Assembly (NCBI GenBank): GCA_948470475.1 | Contig: OX419339.1 | Location: forward strand, 4,902,697 to 4,966,696 | Reading direction: 5' to 3' | Origin: Galaxea fascicularis | Taxonomy: Eukaryota > Cnidaria > Anthozoa > Scleractinia > Euphylliidae | Length of the DNA stretch: 64,000 bases | Part shown: in pieces, positions 12,601 to 24,193 of the stretch | How the letters are laid out: each line of letters starts with the position of its first letter | Position numbering within the stretch: the first letter of the stretch is position 1 | The notes under the pieces: generated by a model | Told to the model about the DNA's origin: nothing | Database searches by the model: none | Seen by the model: the letters and a program-made list of their open reading frames with translations, nothing else | Position numbers and translations under genes: made by a program

Positions 12601-15600
12601 GTGGTGGGCTCTCAGCCAATGAAAAGGGGGGAAAATATTCATCGAATGATAATAATAATTATTACAGCAATTATTGCATTAATAATTTTGTTTTGACAGT
12701 TTGTCTGTGGAGGTTTGGGGTTTCCAAGATATGAATGTTAGAATCTGTCCTTAGCAAAAGATGGTAGTCATCTCAGTTTCACTATTTATTTCACTAGGAC
12801 CAGTTAATTTTTGTCAATATTTTCTTGTGATGTTTTTGTTTGTTTCCAGTCTGGTATGGAGTAATATTTATTAGGATGGGCTCCTACCAAGATGGTATTT
12901 TCAAGTTTGTTATGAAGATTCCAGAGAACTTCCCAGATGGTGACTGTCCAGTAAGTACATGCAGCAGCTTTCATGGAGACTTCACTTATTTTGGGTTCAT
13001 AAAGTTTTTGATATACCTACTGCTTATTAACAAAGAGTGAGGTCATTACAGGGAATTGTCAGGGTGAGGCCTTGATGTCACTCGATCAATACCAAGGCCA
13101 AGGTCTGAGATTTCCCTGTAATGACTGAAGGGATGAGGTTAATAAGTTATTTATTATATGGCTTTCTTTTGAAATACAAATAAAAAATGAGCTGCATTGC
13201 ACTTGAAGTTGTACAGTTTGGGTTGTTCTTCCTCTCAAGAATAACAGAACTCTTTATCTGAAATGCTCCTTGTCATTCATCATTTGTCATTTGCCTTAGA
13301 GTGTCGTCTTCAAGCCCCCTGTTTTTCATCCTGTTGTAAATATGGAAACTGGAGAGGTAGATGTCAAAAGAAACTTTCCAAAATGGAGGTGAGGACCTAA
13401 AGGAACACACATTATGGAGGCCCAAGATAATTATTGTCTAAGTTTGTCACCAAAGAATGTTACAGTAGAGTCATCTTTTACTAGTCTCTGTTCCTAAGGA
13501 TGTCACAGGTAGAAGTCAATTTAACCTCAACAGAGAATAATATTATTGATGTCAAGTTTTCTAGATTTAGTAGGGCTCCAATGTAAGATGCTAACTCAAT
13601 CCTTGAAACTAGCATCTCGCCTCTGAGAAGTCAAGATGGTCAAGTTTTGAGACACAAGAATCGAGGATCAAGTGTTGAATTTCATCAAGGATTTGTTAAT
13701 TGAGAGACAAGTAGCCCTGGAATCTATGCAAAAACTTACAAAGAAGTTTGAGAAAAATATTTGTTTCTCAAAGAAGAAAGAGTAACTGTTTGTATGCAAT
13801 ATTCTTTGATGTATACTGACATTGTTACCGGTTACATTTTTCCTACAATGTTAACATTAGCTATTCACTGACACTCTTTTGATGAAATCACACAAGCTCT
13901 AATATAGCTTGCTTGTACTTGCCCTGAAGAGGCTGACCCAAGCCTCTCATTTTAATGGTGTCCAAGATACAAAGACTAGCTTCAGTTTTAATCATAGTTA
14001 TAACAAAATTCTCTAATCTGATTGGCTATCACTAGCTGAGATTTTAGCACCAATACATGTAGGACAGTGTAAATTTGGACAGTGTGCGCATCATGTCTAA
14101 GCAATTGGACAGTATGCATTATCATGTGTGCTGCAAGAGGGCATTAATTTTGTCTTTTTTACGCTTCTCACACTGAAATTTTTTTTTTGAAAACATTCTT
14201 TTTTTTTGTCTTGTATTTTTGCTGTGGATTTGATTAATGTTAGTAACAGGACTAAGTGTTATACAATTCAGTCTGTATTCATACTTGTAATTAAACAAAT
14301 CTGATTTGTTATTCACTTGTGTGATTACAGACCGAATTCGACTCCACTCAGTCCCATTACCGTTATTAATGATTAATTTTATCATAAAACAATGTGCAGT
14401 AGTAGAAACACAAGCTTCCAAATGCTGTTTGTCATTTGTCAGGGGATAACAGAATTTCTGTCCAGGGAAAAGCCCTGGATTTTGTGTCAAGTCAAGGAAT
14501 GGGTTGGTGTCTGGGAAAGCTAATATGATATTATTGTTGTTCTTATTCTTATTCTTACTCCTATTGCTAAAATTGGCCATTCTCACATTTGCATATAATT
14601 TTTAATTACTTTCCTCCAGGAGAAATATAAATCACTTGTGTCAAGTGCTGCTGTATGCTAGAAGAATATTTTACAAAATTGATTTGAAGAATCCTCTCAA
14701 CCCTGAAGCTGCTAATCTGTGAGTACCACTATTTAAAAGCAATAAATATTTTTAACATGATTCAAGACCATTAGTGGTAGATCTCCATGAACAAGCCAAG
14801 GCTGTCATTAGGCTTGTGAAAGGACGTACAAGGCTGTGCTCTAAGAAAAGTAGTTGGACACCCAAACCTCTAAACCCTTGAAATCCAGGGTGCCCAGCAT
14901 ATAAGTTTGGTGCAAAAACTAATATTTCCTGGTCGCCCGATGGCAAAAGTAAGTCGCCAGGGGCAACCAGGCGCCGCTAGAGCACAGCCCTGACGTAGTA
15001 CATAAATATTATACTGCAGACAAAAACAAACTTGGTCTCCCATTGACAGTTGTCGTCTTGAAGAAGCAGTCTATTTTCACTGTAGTTTAGTCACTTGGCA
15101 GTCATTAACAACATGCTTGCAAGGTAAATGTCTTGTAATTTTTCCAAATGATACTGATTATAACTGATATATGATTGCAAAATCACTGATGATCGTTTTC
15201 TCCTAATTGCAGTTATGAAAATGATAGGGATGCCTTCAAGCAAAAAGTGAATATATCGTTAAGGACCTGTCTTAACGAGCTTCATTTACCTTTGGCAGAT
15301 GATCCTCATGCAATTAGGTAACACCAGTACAATCTTATTGGTTGTAATTATGTAATTTCAGATTCAAACTGAGTTTGATTGAATCATTCATCAAATGATA
15401 AATTCACCCAGAAGGAAATTACTGCACTGTGCAGGAATTTGTGGGAACATATTTTAAAGTAGCAGCCTAAAATGTCTTGATTTTCAAGGAAAACTACTTT
15501 TCAATAATTGTCTCAAAGCATTGCTTGTCTTGAGTAGCCTTTGATGAGGATTGCAGCTTTTCTATGAAGTTTGTTATCTTAGCCTCGTCAGAGAGCACCT

Positions 15601-15957
15601 GAATTCTGATTGCTGTTTTGTATAAACTACTAATCAATGGTGATTTTCATTTGTATGAACTCAGGTTTGTTGAACTAAGTCCTGATCAACATGATGAAAT
15701 AAAAAACCAGTTAATTGAGAATCAGGTTGGTGCAAAGTTCTCTTTTTATTTCACTAGATGGAAAAATGCCCTCACAGTCAACACTGAGCCTTTTAAGCCC
15801 TTGACTTGGCAATCTTCTTCAAAATTTTACTGACAAAAAGATGTGTTTTCCACCATAGAGTAAACCTGAGTGCCTTCCCACTGCAAATGCCCACAAGTCA
15901 GGACTGTCCTGGATGAAGAAAGGTTCTAATAAAATTTTCAGCAAACAAGAAAGCTAG
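9665..15957 (+). CDS. AKTIP: AKT-interacting protein (Fused toes), inactive E2-like protein, 9 exons
   Basis: AKTIP is a UBC-fold protein without E2 activity that works in the FTS-Hook-FHIP complex linking cargo to dynein, and in AKT signalling and telomere maintenance (family knowledge). Exons: 9665-9734, 10192-10435, 11378-11442, 12850-12950, 13300-13388, 14620-14718, 15213-15317, 15665-15725, 15859-15957. All introns are GT-AG, phases agree, and the sum is 933 bp, or 310 residues (human 292). Residues 1-90 are a polar, probably disordered leader. The UBC fold starts near [14 protein letters not shown] (residue 92), followed by [30 protein letters not shown] and VFHPVV. In [12 protein letters not shown] the position of the E2 catalytic Cys is Asp181, as in vertebrate AKTIP (GELDVKR). 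The last exon carries the conserved tail GLSWMKKGS ending at TAG. The introns hold several foldback elements. Confidence 0.95.
12003..12119. mobile_element. MITE-like foldback in AKTIP intron 3
   Basis: Inverted arms AAACAATTATTGGACAAGG and CCAAGTTCAATAATTGTTT enclose a second paired block (CAAAATATCGTGAT and ATCACGATATTTTG). Nearly the whole element can fold into one hairpin. Confidence 0.7.
12302..12392. repeat. hairpin repeat, purine/pyrimidine-biased arms
   Basis: The left arm begins CCCTCCCTCTCCCC and includes ATCAAAGTTGTT. The right arm is its near complement, AACAACTTTGAAAGGGGGAG and onward. It lies within AKTIP intron 3. Confidence 0.65.
13023..13146. mobile_element. MITE-like foldback in AKTIP intron 4
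   Basis: The ends CTTATTAAC and GTTAATAAG are exact inverted repeats, and the paired blocks continue inward (GGTCATTACAGGGAA and TTCCCTGTAATGAC). Confidence 0.7.
14830..14991. mobile_element. MITE, ends AAGGCTGTGCTCTA
   Basis: Terminal inverted repeats AAGGCTGTGCTCTA and TAGAGCACAGCCCT bound a 162-bp element in AKTIP intron 6. A related copy sharing AGAAAAGTAGTTGG and CCAGGGTGCCCAGCAT lies near 51640-51785 and is mirrored at 61110-61255, so this is a dispersed family. Confidence 0.65.
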
Positions 15958-16353
15958 CATGGTGGAATCAATGATGACGGACACCTGTAAATACACAAGA
16001 TATCTAGTGGTTCTTGTTGTAAATCCATCCAAGATCAAGAGCTAACCTCTCATCTCACTAGAAGTCGTTGTGATTAGCCTTTGAACCCCCCCCCCCCCCA
16101 CTTGATCAGTATCTTAATTCTCCTTTCAATATTGCAACAGGATTTGACATAAAGGTCATGAGAGTGAAGGAACCGGTGATCATAAATAATGACAATAGTA
16201 ATGCCTTGATCGTAGTTAAACAAATTCTCCCACTTTTACTGTAAGAAATTTAGGATGTACAGTAAGGAGAAGATGATTTTATTGATGTCAGAGCCTAAAG
16301 GGTAAATTGTGTATGCTGTGAACAGAGTTCTCTTTGATCAATTTTTGTGGAAG

Positions 16354-16467
16354 TACCCTGGTCCCAGAGGTTTTTCTTGATTTTTCTCCACGTGAGTCGT
16401 TGTCGCCGCTTCGCAGCTCTCTCATGTGGACAAAAATCAAGAAAAACCACTGGGACCAGGGTATTGT
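16354..16467. mobile_element. MITE-like foldback, ends TACCCTGGTCCCAG
   Basis: The arms TACCCTGGTCCCAGAGG and CCACTGGGACCAGGGTA continue inward as TTTTTCTTGATTTTT and AAAAATCAAGAAAAA. The centre is about 40 bp. Both strands have short shadow ORFs here that are not genes. Confidence 0.75.
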
Positions 16468-18778
16468 GGAAGATAAAAGGGAATTCTTCTTGCTTGGTAT
16501 TAACAGTGGGGAAATGTTATGCTACAGCTCAGGTCATTCATGTCATGAGAACACCAATCAAGCAAAAACTGGTAAAGTCATCAATGGAAACCTTTGAATT
16601 CAAAACTCTAAAAAATATTTTAGACCTACATGTAGGTTGACATAACAGCAAAAAGTATTAGTAGGGCTGATTGTTGGAATCTAGAGGAATCAACTGCTGG
16701 AGTCAATGAACCAATGACATTGACATTCACATACACTGTAACTATGGAAACTATATTGTTGCAAGATATAACAAAACATCGAACATATCAGATAACACTG
16801 AACTGAGTGAGCACTCGCTAATGAAGTTTGGAAATTAGAGGTAAAGAGCACAGCATGTGACCTACATGTAGGGATTCATACTTTATGAAAATATAAAATT
16901 AAGGTAAATCCCTTTGGGAAAATCACTTGACCTACATTGGGAAAACAAAATATACAAGCTAAAGAGGTATATTAGTTGCGTTATTATGTAACTGGGGTAA
17001 TGTTACAAAGGTTTTGAAAAGAATTCTTAACACCAGACATGAATGACCCGGCTGCATGGTAATGGTTAAGACTTCTGCTGCCATACCATTTAATTCTAAG
17101 TAAGTTTACCAGAGAGCAGTAATTATTGTTTTGGTCACAGTAATTGGAAGCAGGACCCTCATCTCTATTTTGTCATTCAAGTTCCAAAAAAGTGCTAGCC
17201 ACTTGCAAATTTAAAAGAAAAGATGTGACCTTTTCAGTATTTTGTTTCTTCAGAAGTTGTGCTTGTTCAGGCACGCCAGGATCTTAACTGTGACTCTTGT
17301 GCGGTGCATTTCTTTATTTTATCAGTTAAGTTTGCTAACGGTACAACAGTTTCCTTTACAGTAACTTCCACAACTAATCATTCTTTTTCTCTGGATTTTT
17401 AACCATTTAGTAAACTCCCGGGAGTGATTAAAATGTAACTTCTCACAACTGGAGTACATTATAAAACAAACAGGTGAAGAGAATGGACAAATTTATCAGT
17501 TGGAGGGTGTTATCTTAATATAACGCCGTATTTGTCTTAAGAAATTTACAAGGAAACGCATGGCAGCTTAAAGGAGAGAGAGTCTTCTGCACTTCTTCGT
17601 GGCATTTGCAAACCTCAGTCTTCTGCAATAGGAAAATAAATAAGTTTTCATAGACAGCCGATATATTTTGGTTTTCTTCGTAAGAAAAAACATGGTGGAG
17701 AGAGATTTTCAAAGTGGCTGGGCAAGCAATGTTGCGTTTTAATTTTTTTGTGATGATCGTGGTATGAGGTGGAAAGAAATTAACATTTAGTTATAAAATA
17801 ATTATTAATGATGTGCCGACGTAGACGTTATTCTTTTAATAGGTTTTCCTTGCACCATGATTGCTGTGTAGAATAATTTAATGTATTCCCGCAAAAATTT
17901 TATTGATGTAATGTAACATAAAACATGTACACATGCTGCAATAAAAATTATTTTAAGAGAGTGCTATATGTTACCTAGATCTTCCAATGAACAGTTGCGT
18001 TTTTGTTGTATGATCAGCATCATCTGAAGGGTATTCCACAAAAAGAGCATATATCGTTTTTTTGTTGTTGTTGTTTTGTTTTTTTTGCATAAGGCTACTC
18101 TGGTTTGGCATACAAACTGATAATGGTGTCATAAATGAAGTTTTGCTTTTATTTTGTGATTTGAAGGCTATAGTTAAAAGGAACGACTCGCTTTTCAAGA
18201 CTTCAAGAACCTGTTTCTTTAATTTTGGCCTTCAAATGAAGTTATTCACAAATCATTTCAGATCGTTCAATTTAAGGCAAAACTTTCTCGCGAATTTTCT
18301 GATTGTTCAAAGAGTGAATACTGTAGGCATAGATACAAAAATCACGAAAAATGCTCTAATAATCCATCCGGAAAATCCCAACTATTTTTCTCCAAAAATC
18401 TCTTAGTATCCCAAATAATTTCTAATAACCTCCAAGTGAAACCTCGACCTCTCCACCCACTTGAATGGTGGCAAACATTAGAAAATAGAGACAGCGTTGC
18501 AAGGTTTGATTGCAGTCACCAATAAGGAAAATGGATTATTGTCATTTGTCGGAATTCTTCAAAATCGTCTAAAAATCCCGCAAATATATCCTATCTCTTT
18601 TTCTAAAAATCTTCTGATAACTTAAAAATCCTAAAACAAAAAATCCGGCTTTTTATATCTAGGCCAAGTGGATACCATTCTCCAGCAGAGAATTCGAAGT
18701 TGCTATCCAGCGGTTGACATTCACTGCAACCAATTCCTTTCTATTACACGACATAGGCAGTCAGAGGGCTAATAACTA

Positions 18779-18835
18779 ATTAGAAAGCAAATCTCGGAAT
18801 AACCCATACGGAGAACCTGTTTGCAGGCTATGACG
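18779..18835. repeat. dispersed repeat fragment (TCTCGGAATAACCC family)
   Basis: Shares AGCAAATCTCGGAATAACCC and CCTGTTTGCAGGCTATGA with copies near 25187-25242, 25500-25545, 53690-53740 and 59160-59210. CCTGTTTGCAGG is close to a palindrome. The element type is unknown. Confidence 0.6.
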
Positions 18836-19550
18836 CTGGTTTTTAGATGATAATAGTTTTAATAGGTCCGCGAACCCCCACATCTCTTTCTTCGTTTTCT
18901 CGGAAACCAAGAAAGCGGTGAATCAGCCAAACGCGGCCCTGTATTGAAGCCGATATAAAGGCAGTGTTGTGGTTTCTATGGCACTTCGGACTTCCTTGGT
19001 ACGAAGAATCAACAAGAATCGATGACAGCAACAACCATATCTCTATGTTATCATGCACGACAATTGGTCACCATCCACGATGCTTTTCATTGTTTAAGCT
19101 GAAAGACTAAAACGTTTAAAGCAGTGCGCCCAAATTTTGAACTTTGATTTTATCTATCTTACAATTCAAAATAAGGCATGCAGAACGCACTTTGTTCAGA
19201 CTCTATATCAAGTGGCTATTTATGCGCGATTCTTTCGGCAGTTTTAAGCTTGGTCTCTGTACTCCCAGATTACTCATGAAACCCCACTGGCTTTTTGCTC
19301 AGGTGATTAAAACTATATGAATCAAATGAAAAAACCTAAATGAAAAAACTATCTTCATAGACGAATATCATATAATTTTCATATATGCAAAGAGGAAGTC
19401 ATTAAATGTTAAGTACCAGTATACGATTTTTATAGGTACTATAATACTCTCTGATGTTTTCTTTGGACTCATCTAAAACGCTAACTTCAGGAAAGGATCC
19501 AACATGTATTATATATGGCAAACAGTCATTCTAGAGAGGATAAGTCCTAT

Positions 19551-20132
19551 TCAAGTCTTTTTCGATTTCCGCCTTAATTTTTTGTCCATTTTAGCCAAAT
19601 TATAACAAGCATCATTAATCCCCTTGCCGGTCACCGCAGTAGCCCCTTCAACACCGCAAGGATTTGCCTTGTGGTGTTGAAGAGAGAGCGCTTTGAGAAG
19701 CTCCAATGGTCTTAGTGCCCCAGGAAGGTCTTGCTTATTTGCAAGAATTACCACAGGGATCCCAACTATCTTAGGATTTTGAAGAAGGCTGAACAGGTAC
19801 TTCCTTGCTTCTGTGATTCTTGACACGTCAGAACTGTCCACGACAAACAACAACACTTGTGGTTTTCGGACGAGGTTGTTCCAGTAATCTCTGAATCTCT
19901 TGTCACCCGAAAAATCCCATATCGCAAACCTGACTCTCTTTCGCCCGTATCCTGAAACTGCAGTACGGTTACAACTGAGCGTCGGAACAAATGTCGGCAA
20001 AGTCTCCCTCTCAGGGTATCCATCGAGGCTATTAACAACGGTGGTCTTCCCAGCACCATTAAGGCCAAGCATGAGGATTTTAAGATCGTAGGGATCCTTG
20101 CTCTTTGAGTCCCGGGAATTGAGGATTCCCAT
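19551..20132 (-). CDS. Arf/Arl-family small GTPase, single exon, altered switch II
   Basis: 193 residues, uninterrupted. Arf-family GTPases cycle on membranes to control traffic or lipid enzymes (family knowledge). Visible motifs: Gly2 in MGILNS (possible N-myristoylation), P-loop GLNGAGKT at 23-30, switch I Thr51 in VPTLSCN, G3 WDFSG at 72-76, G4 NKQD at 132-135, G5-like GATAVTGKG at 163-171, and a basic tail (KKLRRKSKK). In ordinary Arfs G3 is followed by Gln; here it is Asp77, so GTP hydrolysis is probably changed. The basic tail recalls Arl4, but overall I cannot assign a subfamily. The absence of introns, beside intron-rich neighbours, suggests a retrocopy or a lineage-specific intronless expansion. 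The start fits because it supplies the Gly2 site. Confidence 0.85.
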   Translation of the reverse strand: MGILNSRDSKSKDPYDLKILMLGLNGAGKTTVVNSLDGYPERETLPTFVPTLSCNRTAVSGYGRKRVRFAIWDFSGDKRFRDYWNNLVRKPQVLLFVVDSSDVSRITEARKYLFSLLQNPKIVGIPVVILANKQDLPGALRPLELLKALSLQHHKANPCGVEGATAVTGKGINDACYNLAKMDKKLRRKSKKT

Positions 20133-21589
20133 CGTCAGTGGAACGCCGTTATTTTGAATTTCATTTTGCTATACGAAGCGAGTTGTGCTGCGACTTATCA
20201 TCAGTTGCTGGTAGACCTGATCGACCAAGCGAACAGGATGTGCGTGCGAGCTTGATTCCGTATCACGTCACAGCGCCCGTTGATACTTGAGGACTGTATC
20301 TTCATGTTCCATAATACTTAATGTGAGCTTTAAAAATTTCCAGCTAAGGATCCGACTCCTAAATGTTTAAAAAGTGATTCCTGACAACTCTGTATGACTC
20401 TTTTAAGCTTGATATCAAAATATCAAAGAAACGTAAGCTATCTACCGATAGTTTTAAAACTGACTGAGTCAGTCATCCTAAATGAGGGCCATGTTTGCAT
20501 ATTCTGGGGCGTCCAATACGAAACCAATTGTGTTTGTCAGTCGAACATCTCGTGATCATCCAGGGAAGAGGAAAAACAACAAACAGCAACAATAACACTT
20601 AATTCATTACCAAATTTTTATATATTTAGTAACTTTACACACAGAATATACGATAACAATTTGAACTAAATATTTGTTATACATAAGGAAATGCCTAGCG
20701 GCTAGGTTTTCGAGCAAGCAGCTACTTCAAGCAGCAGTGGTCGGTGATGGTAAACTTTATTTAAATGTCATGCGTTCATGCATTTTGCACACTAATTGGT
20801 GACACTAATTACAAAATAAGTTAATTAAATAAGATAAATGGTGACGCAATATCAAAACATCCTGATAAAAATATCCTAAATTACCGATTACTATTAAAGA
20901 CTTAAGTTGCCTCGACCAAGAAATGTTTTCACCGTTTTCCGTTTTCAAGTTTTTAAACAAGTACTGTTTACAAGGAAACACGAAAATCTGCACCTTTTTA
21001 AGCATCAGCCGTCTTATTTTGCAAGCCACGATTCCAAACAACTTCTATTCTCCTGTTTGTTACTGGGTCAGGATCAAAAATACAACAACAGGATACATAA
21101 CTTAGTTTTGTCATGGGGGATCTAGATTTAAATTTGCTTTAGCTCAAATGCCGGACTTACTAGAGCAAGAATTCCGAAGCAGTTGTCCTTCTCAACTGAG
21201 CCTGCCGGTAAGTGATTGCAAAACTTTTGCTTGATTAAGTCTTCGTGAGAACTGAAGAAACCGCTCTCCAGCAGCAGACGTGCTTTGGGAGTTACTTCAG
21301 GTGCTCAAGGAAAACATAACAGATTCCTTAATAGACTTTAACTACGCGAGCCACATGTCAACGTGTTGCAAAATAATTTTAGGAATACAGCCTCCGCGTC
21401 ACATAGCGGACCAATTGATCCCTCACTTTTAATTAAGCAGACTTCCCAATACTTAACGCAACTGCCAAAGTAGTGGCAAAGCTGTAATCCTTTTGGTTCT
21501 ACTTAAAGTTGCGGAGTCTTCGTTGTAGTAAAACAGAATTCTTAAAATAACAAGTCTGGTCAGAACAAAAAGACCAAAAACAAAACTTT
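20133..21589. other. intergenic, AT-rich, no gene seen
   Basis: Upstream side of the Arl-like gene, so its promoter should lie just above 20132, but I see no clear TATA box or initiator. The short ORFs at 20805-21125 overlap on both strands and show no family features. Confidence 0.45.
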
Positions 21590-22379
21590 TAAAGTGTATA
21601 TGACACCAAATTTTTCATAACCTAGTTCGAAAGAGCTTTCACAATGATGAAGAACGGCGTTTATTTTATTGTAATAGCACTCTTGGTTGCCGAGTTATTC
21701 AAGATTTTGAGTTATGCAAATTAGGCAACTTGTGACGTCATAAGGTTGACACAAAATGAAGTAAAATCACAAAATATGGAATATCTCTGCAAATACTAAG
21801 TCTACAGAGTTAAAACTTTGCAGGGTTGATGTGCCGCCAGAACTGCACATTGAAAGTGGTTATGAGGTCACCATGGCAACTTACTCGTTACCAGACCTCT
21901 ACATTCCAAAAATGAAAAATGCCTTATTTGTTTCTCCAGAGTCTAACAGACTTTCTCATACTTGTGCTGTGTTAAGTCCATATTCGCTCACACCCACTGA
22001 CTGAACACACAGAGCAAACAGTTCTTCTTGAGGAGAGAAACTCTGATTTTATCCTTTGGACGGAGAGGGCCTGGAACCCATTGAGTTGCCATGGAAATGT
22101 CAAAGTGGAGCTTATCCTGGAACTTTGTGATGAGTATAACAACTGTGAAAAGTTTCACTTCTATGCAGCAAAAGTCTTAAGAGATATTCCATTTTTTGTG
22201 ATTTTACTTTATTTTGTGTCAACCTTATGACGTCACAAGTTGCCTAATTTGCATAAATCAAAATCTCGAATAACCCGGCAACCAAGAATGCTATTACAAT
22301 AAAATAAACGTTGTTCTTCATCATTTTGAAAGCTCTTTCGATCAAGCTAATGAAAATTTTGGTGTCATATACACTTTAA
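21590..22379. mobile_element. foldback element with ~200-bp terminal inverted repeats
   Basis: The left end (from TTAAAGTGTATATGACACCA) and right end (to TGGTGTCATATACACTTTAA) are inverted copies. They pair for about 200 bp with shared blocks such as GCAAATTAGGCAACTTGTGA, TATTTTATTGTAATAGCA and AAAGCTCTTTCGA in opposite orientation. The roughly 390-bp centre has no coding capacity. It is a non-autonomous long-TIR DNA element. Confidence 0.8.
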
Positions 22380-22462
22380 CACAGTCACATGCATGCACCC
22401 GCCAAATCACCAGCGGTGATTGTCATCCGGTTTTCTGCCAGGCGCCAGTTGTTCAAAGATCA

Positions 22463-22571
22463 GATAACTCTATCCAACGGAACGGATAGGTCGCTATCCA
22501 GCGAATAAAATGTATCAGTTGTAGTACGTTTTATCCGCTGGATAGTGCCTTATCCCTTGGATAGAGTTATC
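22463..22571. mobile_element. MITE-like hairpin, ends GATAACTCTATCCA
   Basis: GATAACTCTATCCA and TGGATAGAGTTATC are exact inverted ends, followed inward by CTATCCAGCGAATAAAA and TTTTATCCGCTGGATAG. It directly abuts the tRNA-like SINE head. Confidence 0.75.
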
Positions 22572-22583
22572 CGCTTTTTAAAC

Positions 22584-22652
22584 TGTAGCTCAGTGGTTAG
22601 AGCATCCGACCGGTGTTACGGAGGTTGTGTAGGTTCGATTCCTCCCTGGTAC
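22584..22652 (+). mobile_element. tRNA-derived SINE head or tRNA pseudogene
   Basis: Contains a pol III A box (TAGCTCAGTGGTTAGAGCA) and a B box (GGTTCGATTCC at 22632-22642) at tRNA-like spacing. The anticodon arm does not pair well and the acceptor ends do not match, so it is not a working tRNA. Confidence 0.65.
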
Positions 22653-22752
22653 TCTGATTTCGGCAAGAACGTCATGCTAGCCCACATATAAGGCACTGAC
22701 TAATACATTACAATCCTACATATATGAATACACCGACTGACAAATGCACCTA

Positions 22753-23937
22753 CCTCCACTAACACGCACATACCTACAATTATACTCACATCTCTTCATT
22801 TGTACTCACGTACATTCACTTATACTCACTTACGTTCATATATACTCACTTGTCTACAATTATACTCACTTCTCTTCATTTGTACTCACTTACATTCATT
22901 TGTACTCACTCGCCTTCATTTATACTCACTTACCTTCATTTATACTCACTTGCCTTCATTTGTACTCACTTGCCTTCATTTATACTCACTTGCATTCATT
23001 TATATTCACTTGCATTCATTTGTACTCACTTGCCTTCATTTATACTCACTTGCCTTCATTTATACTCGTTTACCTTCATTTATACTCACCTGCCTTCATT
23101 TATACTCACTTACGTCTACTTATGCTCACTTGCCGTCATTCATACGCACTTTCCTTCACCTGTACTTACTCTGCTTCACCTGTACTCACTTGTCTATTAT
23201 TACTTGTACTCACTTAACGTCATTCATACGCACTTTCATTCACTTGTACTTACTCTGCTTCACTTGTACTCACTTGTCTATTATTACTTGTACTCACTTA
23301 ACGTCATTCATACGCACTTTCATTCACTTGTACTTACTCTGCTTCACTTGTACTCACTTGTCTATTATTACTTGTACTCACTTAACGTCATTCATACGCA
23401 CTTTCCTTCACCTGTACTTACTCTGCTTCACTTGTACTCACTTTCCTTTACTTGTACTCACTTAACGTCACTCATACGCACTTTCATTCACTTTTACTCA
23501 CTTTCCTTCACTCGTACTCACTTTCCTTCTCTCGTACTCACTTTGCTTCGCTTGCACTTACTTTGCTTCACTTGTACTCACTTTGCTTCACCTGTACTCA
23601 CTTTACTTCACTTGCACTCACATTGCTCCACTTGCACTCACTTTGCTTCACTTGACTCACTCTGCTTCACTAGTTACTCATTTTACTCCAGTTGCACTCA
23701 CTTTGCTTCATTTGTACTCACTTTCCCTCACTTGTGCACACTTTGCTTCACTTGTACTCTCTTTCCTTCACCTGTACGCACTTTCCTCCACCTACTTGCA
23801 CTTATCATCAACTGTTTCTCTTCAGGTACGAACTAACCTCACCTACACACACTTAGCATCGCTCATACGCATTTAACTTCACATATACGCACTCGCGTTC
23901 ACTCGTGTGCACTTACCCTCACTTGTACGGACTTGTG
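22753..23937 (+). repeat. 20-bp minisatellite array (TTCAYTTGTACTCACTTNCC)
   Basis: About 1.2 kb of 20-bp units with consensus ACTCACTT..CTTCA.TT(G/A)T. Unit variants cluster, with CCTTCATTTATACTCACTTG in the first half and TTCACTTGTACTCACTTT later. A higher-order 84-bp block carrying TGTCTATTATTACTTGTACT recurs at 23191, 23275 and 23359. The array lacks stop codons in all forward frames, which creates long but spurious Thr/His/Leu/Ser-rich ORFs. Confidence 0.9.
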
Positions 23938-24193
23938 TTTACTCAAAGCTGAAGACCGATTCTAAGTAAACCCGAAATGATTGCAGATTTCTTGACTTTA
24001 TATGGGTATCGGTCCGAGACTAACTTCGGAAATATAGTTAGCAGTGCAAGGAAGGGGATAAGGAAGAGTTTTACATGCTGAGATCGTGCATTAGGTTTAG
24101 AGGGTTTGTGCGTACTCAGTACGGAAAACTCGTCCTAGTTTCTCTAGTCTAAATTTCCGATTATTTAGCATGGGAGAGCTGTTTGTATGACTG

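Larger units (their letters stand above)
15958..19550. other. intergenic between AKTIP and the Arl-like gene
   Basis: The region holds AKTIP 3' flanking sequence, a C homopolymer near 16087-16100, a foldback element (listed separately), AT-rich unique sequence and a fragment of a dispersed repeat at 18779-18835. I found no exon with both splice signals and a recognisable product. Confidence 0.5.

Noticed and set aside
14122..14586. 154-codon minus-strand ORF
   Set aside because: Sits within an AKTIP intron, is Asn/Lys-rich from AT-rich sequence, and shows no homology.
15618..15833. AKTIP ending by read-through of the exon at 15665-15725
   Set aside because: The read-through peptide is not conserved. 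A downstream exon at 15859-15957 encodes the family tail GLSWMKKGS in the right phase.
22584..22652. Functional tRNA gene
   Set aside because: The A and B boxes are good, but the acceptor ends and anticodon stem do not pair. It fits a SINE head better.
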